Below, one piece after another: positions 45,746 through 54,886 of a stretch of DNA of 64,000 nucleotides (position 1 is the first letter of the stretch; every line of letters starts with the position of its first letter). The stretch spans positions 1-64,000 of the forward strand of contig JAKUTR010000004.1 in the NCBI GenBank assembly GCA_022448725.1. Direction: 5' to 3'. The stretch is from SAR202 cluster bacterium. GTDB lineage: Bacteria > Chloroflexota > Dehalococcoidia > Lucifugimonadales > VXLM01. The position numbers and the translations under genes were made by a program. The notes beneath the pieces are model-generated. The model worked only from the letters and a program-made list of their open reading frames with translations. It did not search any database and had not been told where the DNA came from.

Positions 45746-46792
45746 ATGATCACCACCACAGCCGCAGGTCGTACGTGGCACTTTGACCGGTCCCTTGGAC
45801 GCCCCACTAATGAGCACAATGGAACCGTCGGAGGCTACCGTCACCCCACAGACCTCTGCATCACCAATGATGACATCTTATTTGTACTCAGTCGCGGACA
45901 TAACAGCCAAACCGGCACACCTGACAATGGCCGGATCGGGAAAACTACATTTGAGGAACATCACCTTGGCGATTTCGCGCGGCAAGAGTTCACCTGGCCA
46001 GCAGGGATTGCGCTTGACAGCGACGGATGGGTATACGTTTCGGACGAATTCGAAAATATAATCCGCAAGTTCGATCCGGATAAGACCCTGCCTTATCCAG
46101 ACGCTGACCCTGACAATGAGGCCGTCGCAAAATGGGGATCTACGGGCACTGACGAGGGTATGCTAAATGGCCCTAGTGGTATTCATTTTGATAGTGAAGA
46201 TACCCTTTTCGTTGTCGATAGCAGAAACGACCGAGTACAACAATTCACTAAAGATGGAGAATTCCTTTCGTCGTTTGGACATTCCGGCACTGGTCACGGC
46301 GAATTCAGCCGACCGTGGGGGATCACGATTGACAACAACGGGGATATCTACATCGCAGATTGGGGTAATCATCGTGTTCAGAAGTTCTCTCCTGAAGGTA
46401 AATTTCTGATGACCTTTGGGACCGAGTTTGGGGGAGAGCTAAACAATCCTGCAAATGTCGCCGTTGACAGTGAAGGTGATGTATATGTGACCGACTGGGG
46501 TAATCGGCGCGTGCAAGTATATGAGCCAACCGGGGATGTGCTCACAGCCTTCTATGGGGATGCAACAAGCTTATCGAAGGCGGGGGAGTATATCATTCGG
46601 CGAGACCCTGGCACTATAAAGGCATACCGCCAAGTCAAGGACTACACGGAAATGGGACGATTCATGCGACCAACTGGGATTGAAATAGATAAAAATAATC
46701 ACATAATTGTCGCTGATTCCTGTGGGCGGCTCCAAGTCTATGCGAAAGACTCTGGATACGTCGAACCAGAAGTCAAACTAGAACTCGAGTAA
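45746..46792 (+). CDS. NHL-repeat propeller, copy 2
   Basis: 348 aa, identical in length to the first NHL copy and clearly its paralogue. It begins TAAGRTWHFDRSLGRPTNEH (copy 1 has the same LGRPTxEHNGTxGG core), with blades such as LFVVDSRNDRVQQFTKDG and IYIADWGNHRVQKFSPEG. The final segment MGRFMRPTGIEIDKNNHII also matches copy 1. It has no signal peptide. As the last gene of the cluster it lies 39 nt after DUF1501. A separate, non-redundant role is suggested by one copy per DUF1800/DUF1501 half of the cluster. Confidence 0.8.
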   Translation: MITTTAAGRTWHFDRSLGRPTNEHNGTVGGYRHPTDLCITNDDILFVLSRGHNSQTGTPDNGRIGKTTFEEHHLGDFARQEFTWPAGIALDSDGWVYVSDEFENIIRKFDPDKTLPYPDADPDNEAVAKWGSTGTDEGMLNGPSGIHFDSEDTLFVVDSRNDRVQQFTKDGEFLSSFGHSGTGHGEFSRPWGITIDNNGDIYIADWGNHRVQKFSPEGKFLMTFGTEFGGELNNPANVAVDSEGDVYVTDWGNRRVQVYEPTGDVLTAFYGDATSLSKAGEYIIRRDPGTIKAYRQVKDYTEMGRFMRPTGIEIDKNNHIIVADSCGRLQVYAKDSGYVEPEVKLELE

Positions 46793-46867
46793 CTGGGCCC
46801 CACATAGGTGCTGTGAAACCCCAGCCTCAGACGATTAAGCTGACTGTTTCTTTCCTAGGAGTATTCG

Positions 46868-47923
46868 ATGTCAACTGTACGGTTAGGCATTGTTGGATGC
46901 GGATCCATATTCCCGCTAAACGCCAACGGCTACGCCACCGATAATCGTTGTGAGATCGTTGCCGTTTGCGATCCGATCAAAGAACGCGCTGAGCGAAAAG
47001 CTACTCAGCTTGGTATCGCTCCTACTGTATACACGAACTACGAAGATTTTCTTGCGGACGATACAATAGACGCTATTGAAATTCTCACCCCAACGCAGTT
47101 TCATGCCGAGCAAATAATCGCCGGATTAAAAGCTGGTAAGCACGTATCGTGCCAAAAACCCCTGGCAACAGATATGGAAGAAGCAGACCATATCGTTGAC
47201 GCCGCCAATAAAGCAAAAACCATTTTCCGTGTCACGGAAAATTTCCTCTACTATCCCCCCATTATTAAAGCAAAAGAGTTGATTGATTGCGGTGTTATAG
47301 GTGACCCGAACCTTATCCGCATTCGCACAATACTAGGAAGCGAGACCAATCATGGGACTGAGTGGCTCCGAGAACCAGGCGCGTTAACATGGCGCCGTGT
47401 CGCTAATACACTCCCGGGGGGAATAGTGTTTGACCATGGGGTCCAATCCTACGCAACTCAGATGTGGTGGGTAGGAGACACGGATCAGTTATTCAGAATT
47501 GTCAATACAACTAACGACTTCCATATTGAAGCTCCCGCTGCTACAACTTGGAAGTTCCGTGACCGTACTTGTATTGGAATCTTTGATTACGCGCTTACGA
47601 ACCAGATGACTATTAAGAGCAAATACTACGCCATGGACGAGTTTTTTGAGATATATGGCCCGAAAGGCTCCATCATGATCACCCGATGTACCGGGGAGGT
47701 CCTTGATATGCCGCCACTGATGGTAGTCACAGAGGAAGGAAACAAGGAGATTGAGGTAGCGCACGACTGGATAGAAGGTTTCAATGGAGCAGCACGAGAC
47801 TTTATAGACGGAATTGTGACTGGTGGTCAACCTATGATGGATGCGGAAAGCGCAAGAACGGCGCTCCGCGCTGCACTAGCCGTCTATGAGTCATCCAATT
47901 CAGGATTACCAGTACAACTCTAA
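46868..47923 (+). CDS. Gfo/Idh/MocA-family oxidoreductase
   Basis: 351 aa. Rossmann motif LGIVGCGSIFPLNANGY, conserved SCQKPLATDMEEAD at about 95-108, and a C-terminal domain with LPGGIVFDHGVQSYATQMWW, GPKGSIMIT and WIEGFNGAARDFIDGIVTGG. The CQKP in place of the usual CEKP at the conserved Lys motif is a conservative change. GGAG lies 6 nt before the ATG. It follows the NHL/DUF cluster by 75 nt on the same strand and may be co-transcribed. The substrate is unknown. Confidence 0.82.
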   Translation: MSTVRLGIVGCGSIFPLNANGYATDNRCEIVAVCDPIKERAERKATQLGIAPTVYTNYEDFLADDTIDAIEILTPTQFHAEQIIAGLKAGKHVSCQKPLATDMEEADHIVDAANKAKTIFRVTENFLYYPPIIKAKELIDCGVIGDPNLIRIRTILGSETNHGTEWLREPGALTWRRVANTLPGGIVFDHGVQSYATQMWWVGDTDQLFRIVNTTNDFHIEAPAATTWKFRDRTCIGIFDYALTNQMTIKSKYYAMDEFFEIYGPKGSIMITRCTGEVLDMPPLMVVTEEGNKEIEVAHDWIEGFNGAARDFIDGIVTGGQPMMDAESARTALRAALAVYESSNSGLPVQL

Positions 47924-48053
47924 CTTTGTTCATGCCTCTACACGACCTAGTCTCCACCACAAACCTTCTACCCGCATCGGCTGATCCTCATACTCCTGAG
48001 CAAAAGAATTCATATCAATGAGCCAGGGTGGACTCGGACCGGGCTTGGCTGTT

Positions 48054-48752
48054 CTAACGGAATAGACTCAAGAATCGATCTTGGTAAAAAGGGAAGACCC
48101 CCCAGCGGTCTAATTCCTGCTTTAGAATGTCGACCGAAGCACGGTCACCTTGTTCAACTTCTTGAAACAAAGCTTCTAGTTGCTGCGCCGCAGCTGCAGG
48201 TATACCCCCAAGGTCATTTCTCGGTGTCAACAGTCCCCTAGAAGTAAAGTCTTGAACGTTACTCGATACAGAAGAGGCAGTGAACTCGTAGATGAACTTT
48301 AGCAAAGCAACATCCCATAACTCATCTACTCCCACCATCACAACTGACATTTCCTCTTGGCGTGAATTCAGATCTTTACTGATATTATGTGCTATCTCGG
48401 TAGCCAGGCCTCCGACAATTTCAAGGTTCTCTGGCTTATTCTTGTACTCATACATTATCGCAGGACTGTTAGGGCCTTGATCACGGGCAACCTCTCTGAA
48501 AAATTCGTACGCATCACTACTAAATCCTTGAATGCTATTGAAGTAGTTGGGCGTTATGATTGCAGGACGTTCAGATGTCACTTGTCCTGTCCGAACAACG
48601 CCTTCCCTTTCATCCCCATCAGCGTAAATCGGCTCAGTAACAACATAATACTTAATATTTGTGACTCCGAACGTAGCTAAACTTTGTTTAGGAAACCGTA
48701 CAACGAAGGTCTGTTCAATGGCTTTCAGCCAATTTTGGTAGTTTTCCATCAT
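48054..48752 (-). CDS. Conserved-looking protein of unknown function
   Basis: 232 aa that I cannot assign to a family. It seems soluble, with no signal peptide or membrane helix. It is mixed alpha/beta, with a long acidic/helical C-terminal part (GGIPAAAAQQLEALFQEVEQ, SVDILKQELDRWG). The central VVMVGVDELWDVALLKFIYE is amphipathic. Codon use looks like its neighbours. It is alone on the minus strand, convergent with the Gfo/Idh gene. Confidence 0.55.
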   Translation of the reverse strand: MMENYQNWLKAIEQTFVVRFPKQSLATFGVTNIKYYVVTEPIYADGDEREGVVRTGQVTSERPAIITPNYFNSIQGFSSDAYEFFREVARDQGPNSPAIMYEYKNKPENLEIVGGLATEIAHNISKDLNSRQEEMSVVMVGVDELWDVALLKFIYEFTASSVSSNVQDFTSRGLLTPRNDLGGIPAAAAQQLEALFQEVEQGDRASVDILKQELDRWGVFPFYQDRFLSLFR

Positions 48753-49105
48753 TATGTTAGAAATATCCCTTATCGGATGCTAGTGGTCAGTGCTAGGGAG
48801 TGTCAAGAGAATAATCCCCGGCTGCAATAATTGCATCGCACCCCTGGGTCAACTCTGATAAACCCGTATAACCAAAGTAGCGACAAAGGAGTACTACTTC
48901 ATTAGCCTAAGAAGTGTCCTATGCCGTTAAACATTCAACCATGTATCGAGCACCCAGAATGACAGCGTACAATCCTAAGCCTTGAGATATGATTCGCTAA
49001 CATAATTATATTGACGTGGTCGGACCGATATTTGGACAAGCCTTCGGGGCAAACGTTTTCGGTCTTCAAACCATATTTGTTATACCAAATAGATGTGTTA
49101 CAAAA
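48753..49105. other. Divergent spacer of about 350 nt, no gene seen
   Basis: Lies between the unknown minus-strand gene and the DUF503 gene. It contains a TGCTAG direct repeat near 48778 and AT-rich stretches, but no ORF, RNA fold or promoter I can support. Confidence 0.5.
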
Positions 49106-49399
49106 ATGCACGTTTGCGTCTGTAAACTTAGGCTACAACTACCAGGAACTAGCAGTCTGAAGGGGAAACGACAGATTGTGCAATCATTGATTTCTCGAAT
49201 ACGCAACAAATTCAATGTGTCAATTGCTGAGGTGGAGGAACTCGATTCTTGGCAGAACACGGTCCTGGCCGTTTCTTGTGTCTCTAATTCCAAAAGACAT
49301 GGAGAGGAAGTGATAGCGAAAGTGATCTCGTACATCGAGGGGACACGCGGAGATGTTCTAATAACCGATATAGACCGTGAAACTCTCTCAGGATTCTAG
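49106..49399 (+). CDS. DUF503 family protein (YlxP-like)
   Basis: 97 aa matching the small DUF503 family. The diagnostic core LQLPGTSSLKGKRQIVQSLI is followed by RNKFNVSIAEVEELDSWQNT and a closing helix. In Firmicutes this family (YlxP) sits in the translation operon by rbfA; here it stands alone. The ATG at 49106 is chosen because the family begins immediately before the first strand; the frame extending to 49016 has no supporting ribosome site. Function unknown. Confidence 0.8.
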   Translation: MHVCVCKLRLQLPGTSSLKGKRQIVQSLISRIRNKFNVSIAEVEELDSWQNTVLAVSCVSNSKRHGEEVIAKVISYIEGTRGDVLITDIDRETLSGF

Positions 49400-49433
49400 C
49401 CAAATCTGCGAGAATAGATGAATTCTAATGGCC

Positions 49434-50588
49434 TTACCGACGCTCTCCCAATTCAACCGTTGCAACTTCAGCTTGGCCGTTGTGGAAATACTCGACCACT
49501 ACCTGAGCTCCTGGTTCATAGGACCATAGCAGGCGTTGAAAACTTGCCAAATCAGGTGTAGGAATATCATCAATCTTAGTAATGATGTCGCGGGTACGGA
49601 TCCCTGCTTTGTAAGCAGGTCCGTTAAGCTTCGTTGCGGTTACAATAACCCCATCTTCAACCGGCAGTTGGAAAGAGCGCGCTATAGCCGAGGTAACATC
49701 ATCACCATTGATCCCCATATCTGGACGTAGTACCCGTCCGAATTCAATCAGATCTTCGATTACCGGCCTCATCACGTCAAGACTGATCGCAAACCCGTAA
49801 CGTGCCTCCTTCAAAACTGCCTGATTTATGCCAACTACATTACCTTCAACATCAACTAACGGTCCCCCACTATTACCAGTGTTGATGGTTGCATCTGTTT
49901 GAATCAAATCGAAAAATTGCTCGCCTTGTGCGGTCTCTATTGATCGCCCCAGGCCACTCACAATTCCCAGAGTTACTGTGGGGCCACCCTTTAGGTTAAG
50001 AGCGTTTCCCATAGTCATAACCCAATCACCGACCCGAAGTTTCCCCGATTCGGCAAGTTTCGCACTTGGTAATCCCTTAGCGGCGATCTTAAGTACAGCT
50101 AAGTCAGTAACAATGTCTGTTCCAACAACAATTGCTCTATACGACTCGCCATCAGGGAGATGTACTTCAATTTCCCGCGCTGAGCGCACTACATGCTCAT
50201 TGGTCAAAATATACCCGTCGGTACGGATGATGATACCTGACCCGGCTCCTTCATCACGAAATGTCGTGAAGAATCCACGCCTAAAGGACTCGGTAGTTAT
50301 TGACACCACCCACGGTCGAATCTCTTCCACCACGTCAGCAATCGATGGCATTCTATGAAATCCCGTGCCTGGAGTCGTAGAGAGGACGGGTTGAGAGTTA
50401 CCTACTGTTGGCATAGGAATGGCTGTAGGGGCAATGGGCGTCATAGTAGGTAAAGGTTCTAAAGGAACCAGCTCTGCAGATTTGTTGAAGCCACAAGCTC
50501 CAACCAGCGTGGCAAGCCCTATTAAAACCCCTGTAAGGGTTAGAACACTATGCAATCGTCGTTGATTCCACAACTTTAAGTCGAACAC
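49434..50588 (-). CDS. HtrA/DegP-family serine protease with PDZ domain
   Basis: About 384 aa. The N-terminal lipoprotein signal ends in LVGAC, so the protease would be tethered outside the cytoplasmic membrane after a Pro/Thr-rich linker. The trypsin domain has the triad His in LTNEHVV, Asp in DIVTDLAVLKI and Ser in GNSGGPL. One C-terminal PDZ domain follows, with AYKAGIRTRDIITKIDDIPT. It degrades misfolded envelope proteins. The frame could begin at 50648, overlapping the YihY gene by 101 nt; GTG at 50588 with GGGA upstream is more likely. It shares an operon with YihY. Confidence 0.88.
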   Translation of the reverse strand: MFDLKLWNQRRLHSVLTLTGVLIGLATLVGACGFNKSAELVPLEPLPTMTPIAPTAIPMPTVGNSQPVLSTTPGTGFHRMPSIADVVEEIRPWVVSITTESFRRGFFTTFRDEGAGSGIIIRTDGYILTNEHVVRSAREIEVHLPDGESYRAIVVGTDIVTDLAVLKIAAKGLPSAKLAESGKLRVGDWVMTMGNALNLKGGPTVTLGIVSGLGRSIETAQGEQFFDLIQTDATINTGNSGGPLVDVEGNVVGINQAVLKEARYGFAISLDVMRPVIEDLIEFGRVLRPDMGINGDDVTSAIARSFQLPVEDGVIVTATKLNGPAYKAGIRTRDIITKIDDIPTPDLASFQRLLWSYEPGAQVVVEYFHNGQAEVATVELGERR

Positions 50589-51468
50589 GTTTGAATCCCA
50601 TCCAAAGTACTTTAAGGTTCTGGTGTTCACTCGGAAGGTTTTCCGCATATTCTGTAAACCGAGACGTCACTAAAGCGCCAAACAAAACTATTATTGCCGA
50701 AAGATATACCCAAGTCATCAGCGCTAGCACTGCACCAACGGACCCATAAATAAGATTGTACGGTGTATAGTTTTGAACGTACCAAACGAATGCAAAGTTA
50801 GTTGCATCAAATGCTACCGAAGCAGCCAACGCGCCAGGCCAAACATACTTCAAGCGAACTTCTTTATTTGGAAGAAACGTGTACAGAAACAAAAATGTCC
50901 CAAATGCAAGGATTGGCAACAGGAGTTGAGCCAAAAGATCCCATACAAAGGCATTGAAGTACTCAGATTCAGGCGCGACTACATTCGTTGCCTCACGCGC
51001 AATACCAAGAACTGGACCACTAAATAGTACCGCCAGCAGCAGTACCCCCGCTCCCAAGACCAGTGCGAAATCAATGATTCGCTCTCTGATGAAAGGTCTA
51101 GGTTTCGTAATACCCCAGGCTGCATTTATACCCTTTCGTATTGCACCAAATGCTACGGTGGCAGCCCACAGCAAACCAAAAATCGACGCTACACCAGTAA
51201 TCGCTCGTGCTGAGACGACACCCCGTACAGTCTCGCCTATGAATTCGCTGGAAACAGGAATTACGTCTGATATATTGCTAGCTAGTTCGATTTGCTCATT
51301 GGCGGTACTCGGCACCAAATACCCCAGTACGGAAATTACAGCCAGCACCAATGGAAACAAAGCAAATAGTGTGTAAAAGGAAATAGCCCCAGCAATGTAG
51401 GGACAGTTCTTACTGAGAAAATCGTTCACCGCATCTATTGCAAAAAGGATAAATCTGACGAACGTCAT
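50548..51468 (-). CDS. YihY/virulence factor BrkB-family membrane protein
   Basis: 306-aa integral membrane protein with about six helices, such as GAISFYTLFALFPLVLAVIS near the N-terminus, which matches the family's AAAxSFYxLFSLFPLLL pattern. GLLWAATVAFGAIRKGINAAW and the late GSVGAVLALMTWVYLSAIIV also match. The function of the family is uncertain; it was once annotated as ribonuclease BN, which is not supported. It precedes the HtrA-type protease gene and overlaps its 5' end, so they are probably translated together. Confidence 0.87.
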   Translation of the reverse strand: MTFVRFILFAIDAVNDFLSKNCPYIAGAISFYTLFALFPLVLAVISVLGYLVPSTANEQIELASNISDVIPVSSEFIGETVRGVVSARAITGVASIFGLLWAATVAFGAIRKGINAAWGITKPRPFIRERIIDFALVLGAGVLLLAVLFSGPVLGIAREATNVVAPESEYFNAFVWDLLAQLLLPILAFGTFLFLYTFLPNKEVRLKYVWPGALAASVAFDATNFAFVWYVQNYTPYNLIYGSVGAVLALMTWVYLSAIIVLFGALVTSRFTEYAENLPSEHQNLKVLWMGFKRVRLKVVESTTIA

Positions 51469-51551
51469 TTATCACATTACCCCCACACAATTGATGTTAA
51501 ATTGCCATAAGCGGCTATGTCAAGGCGCTGCGGGGACATAACTCTAGCTTA

Positions 51552-51591
51552 CATGCTAGCTGGTATAAGATCATGCTAGCTGGTATAAGAT
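51552..51591. repeat. Perfect 20-bp tandem duplication carrying a -10 motif
   Basis: The unit at 51552-51571 is repeated exactly at 51572-51591. Each copy holds the palindrome GCTAGC and an extended -10 TGGTATAAG (TATAAG at 51564-51569 and 51584-51589). The repeat lies 55 nt before the sialidase-like gene, so the gene may have a doubled promoter. Confidence 0.6.
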
Positions 51592-51645
51592 ATCGTACAA
51601 TCCAGCAGGCCTATAGGCTGATAATTTTATATTTGGAGTTCGCAT

Positions 51646-52701
51646 ATGCCATCAATTGAAATTCTAAGCAGTGGAAGAATTGATGAGCGCGAATCCGCTT
51701 TCCCTCAAGCAGTGCAGTTGCCCAACGGTGACATCCTATGCTCGTTCAATGTGGGTGGTGGTGCACACACTACAGGTGGATCAGATTGGGCACGGTCTCT
51801 GGATAAGGGCGAGACATGGACAGTGGAAGGTACGATTCTACCGAAAGAGGGCACAGCTACCAATGCTCTCAAGCTAAGTATCTCCTCTAACGGTAGGACG
51901 ATTTACGCATACGGTCCCCGGAACCACCGCCGAGAAGGCCAGCGTTTTGGGGAGGGGCACAACGAACCTATCCTGTGCAAGTCGGAAGACGATGGGAAGA
52001 CTTGGTCAAAACCTGATGTAGTACCACTCCCGGGCGACCGATTCGAAATATCACACGGCGTTCTACCTTTACATTCCGGCCGGATACTGGCACCAGCAGC
52101 AACATTGGAGTCGGAAAAAACACTAGGGAGACAAGTCCTACTCGGAATCTCCGACGACAATGGCGACACCTGGGAGAAACCCTCTGTTGCCTTCGAAGAC
52201 CCAAACGGCGTACATGGCTATTTCGAGCAAAAATTAGAAGAGATTCGCCCGGGTCTCATAATCGGAACCTGCTGGACTCACATTATGGAGGGTGTGGTCG
52301 ACGTCGAGGACCATTTCGTTCTTTCACGAGACGACGGCCTCACGTGGAGTGAACCAAAGTCCACAGGGGTTATGGGGCAAACGATGACAACTCTCTCTCT
52401 TTGCAAAGATCGTCTCCTCGTAATGTATAACAGACGCTACGGGCAGCAGGGTATCGTTATGCTTCTTGTAACATTTACGGAGGATGGGTGGACAGTTCAC
52501 CACGAGGGAATGATGTACGATCCTAGTAGTGCTAGGAACCGACCACAGGGACTCGAAACAGGAGTGGATGAGTTCGCTGGCTTTGAATTTGGCTTCCCTA
52601 CAGCGATTCACCTTAACGACAATACGATTTTGGCCACTAACTGGTCCAAAGAGAACGGGAAATTTGGGGTCAGGTGGACCAAGCTACAGGTGATCTGGTA
52701 G
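51646..52701 (+). CDS. BNR/sialidase-like six-bladed propeller
   Basis: 351 aa with four clear Asp-box motifs: SLDKGETW, SEDDGKTW, SDDNGDTW and SRDDGLTW. These build a six-bladed propeller as in sialidases. An early segment SGRIDERESAFPQAVQLPNG is usual for the N-terminal blade, and RYGQQGIVMLL follows later. The catalytic residues cannot be assigned firmly. There is no signal peptide. A good TTGGAG precedes the ATG. The next gene, an Ldh2-type dehydrogenase, starts 3 nt after its stop, and a lactonase follows, so this looks like a sugar-acid degradation operon. Confidence 0.78.
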   Translation: MPSIEILSSGRIDERESAFPQAVQLPNGDILCSFNVGGGAHTTGGSDWARSLDKGETWTVEGTILPKEGTATNALKLSISSNGRTIYAYGPRNHRREGQRFGEGHNEPILCKSEDDGKTWSKPDVVPLPGDRFEISHGVLPLHSGRILAPAATLESEKTLGRQVLLGISDDNGDTWEKPSVAFEDPNGVHGYFEQKLEEIRPGLIIGTCWTHIMEGVVDVEDHFVLSRDDGLTWSEPKSTGVMGQTMTTLSLCKDRLLVMYNRRYGQQGIVMLLVTFTEDGWTVHHEGMMYDPSSARNRPQGLETGVDEFAGFEFGFPTAIHLNDNTILATNWSKENGKFGVRWTKLQVIW

Positions 52702-52704
52702 CCC

Positions 52705-53748
52705 ATGATTATAAAGTCACCACTTGAACTACATACCATCGTAGTCAAGATTCTAGTTGCCGCCGGTACTACTCCCAAGAACGCTAGTCGTGTAGCGGAT
52801 GCCCTCGTGGCGTCAAACCTCTGCGGAGTCGATACCCACGGTGTGTTTCATCTGCTCAGCTACATCGAGCAGATCAAGGGTGGTCTGCTCGATGCGACAG
52901 CATCCCCAAATATATTGAAAGAGACCACAACGACGGCGCTAGTTGATGGTAACTGGGCATTCGGGCACGTAGCAGCAAAATACGCTTTAGACATCGCTAT
53001 CCAGAAGGCTATCGAAAACAGCATTGCAATCGTGGGCGCTGTAAGAAGTAACCACATTGGACGTGTCGGTGAATATGTCGAACTTGCAGCAGAGAAAGGA
53101 ATGTGCGCTATCGTGTGTGCATCCGGATTTGCTGAGACCAGACCTATGGCTGTTCCTTACGGTGGACGTGAGAAAGCGATGCATACTAACCCGATAGCCA
53201 TTGGTTTCCCTGGCGAAGATGGTTCCTCCATGTTCCTTGACTTCGCCACGACTGCTATGTCGGGATCTAAAGCACGACTTTATAAAATACGGCAGCACGA
53301 GTTACCTATCGGTACAGCTATCGATGATGCCGGCTACTCTACAACGAATCCCTTCCTAACCGATGACGGCGGGTCACTTTTACCGTTTGGCGGGCACAAG
53401 GGTTATGGGATTATGGCAGCGGTAGAATTTCTAGGCCGTTCACTAACAGGCTCAGCAAACTTCCGAGAGAAGGGTAAGGGAGCAACCCCCATGGAAGAGC
53501 AAGGTATGACTATCATCGCTTTTAGAGCGGACATCCACCAGCCATTATCAGAATTCACTAGATTTGCTGAAGATACGAGTGATAAGCTTCGCAGCGTAGC
53601 TCCAGCACCAGGATTCGATGAGGTGATGATTCCCGGAGATCCTGAAAAAAACGCGCGACTGGAACGCAAGGCCACTGGTATCCCCATAGAAGACGAAGTT
53701 TGGAATAGCGTATTGGAAGCTGCTAGGTTGGCTCAAACTGAAATTTAA
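52705..53748 (+). CDS. Ldh2-family malate/L-lactate-type dehydrogenase
   Basis: 347 aa of the NAD(P)-dependent Ldh2/YlbC/AllD family. These enzymes act on ureidoglycolate, sulfolactate, 2,3-diketo-L-gulonate and similar acids. Signatures are LVASNLCGVDTHGVFHL with the catalytic His, VRSNHIGRVGEYVELA, THGV-type turns, and LPFGGHKGYGIMAAVEFL. The substrate is not determined. It lies between the sialidase-like and lactonase genes with short gaps, in one operon. Confidence 0.86.
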   Translation: MIIKSPLELHTIVVKILVAAGTTPKNASRVADALVASNLCGVDTHGVFHLLSYIEQIKGGLLDATASPNILKETTTTALVDGNWAFGHVAAKYALDIAIQKAIENSIAIVGAVRSNHIGRVGEYVELAAEKGMCAIVCASGFAETRPMAVPYGGREKAMHTNPIAIGFPGEDGSSMFLDFATTAMSGSKARLYKIRQHELPIGTAIDDAGYSTTNPFLTDDGGSLLPFGGHKGYGIMAAVEFLGRSLTGSANFREKGKGATPMEEQGMTIIAFRADIHQPLSEFTRFAEDTSDKLRSVAPAPGFDEVMIPGDPEKNARLERKATGIPIEDEVWNSVLEAARLAQTEI

Positions 53749-53765
53749 AATAAGGTGAGGTAGGA

Positions 53766-54827
53766 ATGGCACATCTCTATGTAGGCACATACACCCACGG
53801 CGAGTCAGAGGGCGTTTATCTATGTGAATTCAACCCCAAAACGGGCTCAGTGACTGGCAGAACAGTCGCGGCCGAGATCAACAACCCTACCTTTCTAGCA
53901 ATCTCTCCGGACCGCCAAACCCTATTCTCTATCACCGGACCAGGAGATGAATCGGGCTCGGGCATGGGTTATCTGTCAGCTTACTCAATAGATAGTGAAA
54001 CAGGCGCTTTAACCTATATCAACAAGCAACCCTCGCGAGGTGTTGGCCCGTGTCACTTAACCGTAGATACGCAAGGTAGCTACCTTCTGGCCGCAAATTA
54101 TGCGAGCGGGACTGTCGCTATGCTACCTATAGCATCAGATGGGTCTTTGAGGGAAGCTACTGGGTTTGTTCAGCACCAAGGCTCTGGTCCCAACATGGAT
54201 CGTCAGGAAGGACCGCATGCTCACTCCATCACACTCGATCACAACGATAATTTCGCCTTCGCTGCCGACCTGGGAACCGACAAAATTCTGGCATACAAAC
54301 TTGACCGAGATGGTGGCCTTTTAACCCCCAACAACCCTCCATCCATATCTTTAGCGGGTGGACAAGGCCCCCGCCACTTCGACTTTCACCCTTCTGAGAA
54401 ATATGCCTATGCTATCAACGAAATGGGCAACACGGTTACAGCATTTGAGTATGACGGAATAAATGGCTCGCTCGAAGAAATACAAACGATCCCAACTATC
54501 CCTCCAGACTTCAAAGACAGTACACATTGCGCTGACATTCATGTCTCTCCCAACGGTAAATTTCTCTACGGCTCCAACCGCGGCCACGATAGTATCGTGA
54601 TCTTTAAGATCGCAGAAACTGGAAGACTTACGCTGATTGGCTACGAATCCACCGGTGGAGAGACACCGCGCAATTTCATGATCGATCCGTCTGGCGACTT
54701 TATGCTGGTGGCAAATCAGGATACCAATACAATCGTTAGTTTTTGCATTAACCAGTCCACGGGCGAATTGGAACCGACCGGCGATATCGCAGACGTCCCC
54801 AATCCAGTCTGCTTAAAGTTACTCTAG
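53766..54827 (+). CDS. Lactonase family protein (6-phosphogluconolactonase, YbhE type)
   Basis: 353-aa seven-bladed propeller of the lactonase (Pgl/YbhE) family. It begins HLYVGTYTHGESEGVYLCEF and carries the family markers GVGPCHLTVDTQGSYLLAAN, EGPHAHSITLDHNDNFAFAADLGTDK, GGQGPRHFDFHP and RNFMIDPSGDFMLVANQDTN. It would hydrolyse 6-phosphogluconolactone or a related sugar lactone. It is the last gene of the operon, 17 nt after the dehydrogenase. No signal peptide is seen. Confidence 0.87.
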   Translation: MAHLYVGTYTHGESEGVYLCEFNPKTGSVTGRTVAAEINNPTFLAISPDRQTLFSITGPGDESGSGMGYLSAYSIDSETGALTYINKQPSRGVGPCHLTVDTQGSYLLAANYASGTVAMLPIASDGSLREATGFVQHQGSGPNMDRQEGPHAHSITLDHNDNFAFAADLGTDKILAYKLDRDGGLLTPNNPPSISLAGGQGPRHFDFHPSEKYAYAINEMGNTVTAFEYDGINGSLEEIQTIPTIPPDFKDSTHCADIHVSPNGKFLYGSNRGHDSIVIFKIAETGRLTLIGYESTGGETPRNFMIDPSGDFMLVANQDTNTIVSFCINQSTGELEPTGDIADVPNPVCLKLL

Positions 54828-54886
54828 GCATCAATTACGTCGTTGTGAAAGGACCTAGTAGCGCAAGTCATGAAGTCGGCGAAGAA

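Noticed and set aside
51552-51591. Possible CRISPR repeat
   Set aside because: Only two copies, directly abutting without spacers, and no cas genes.
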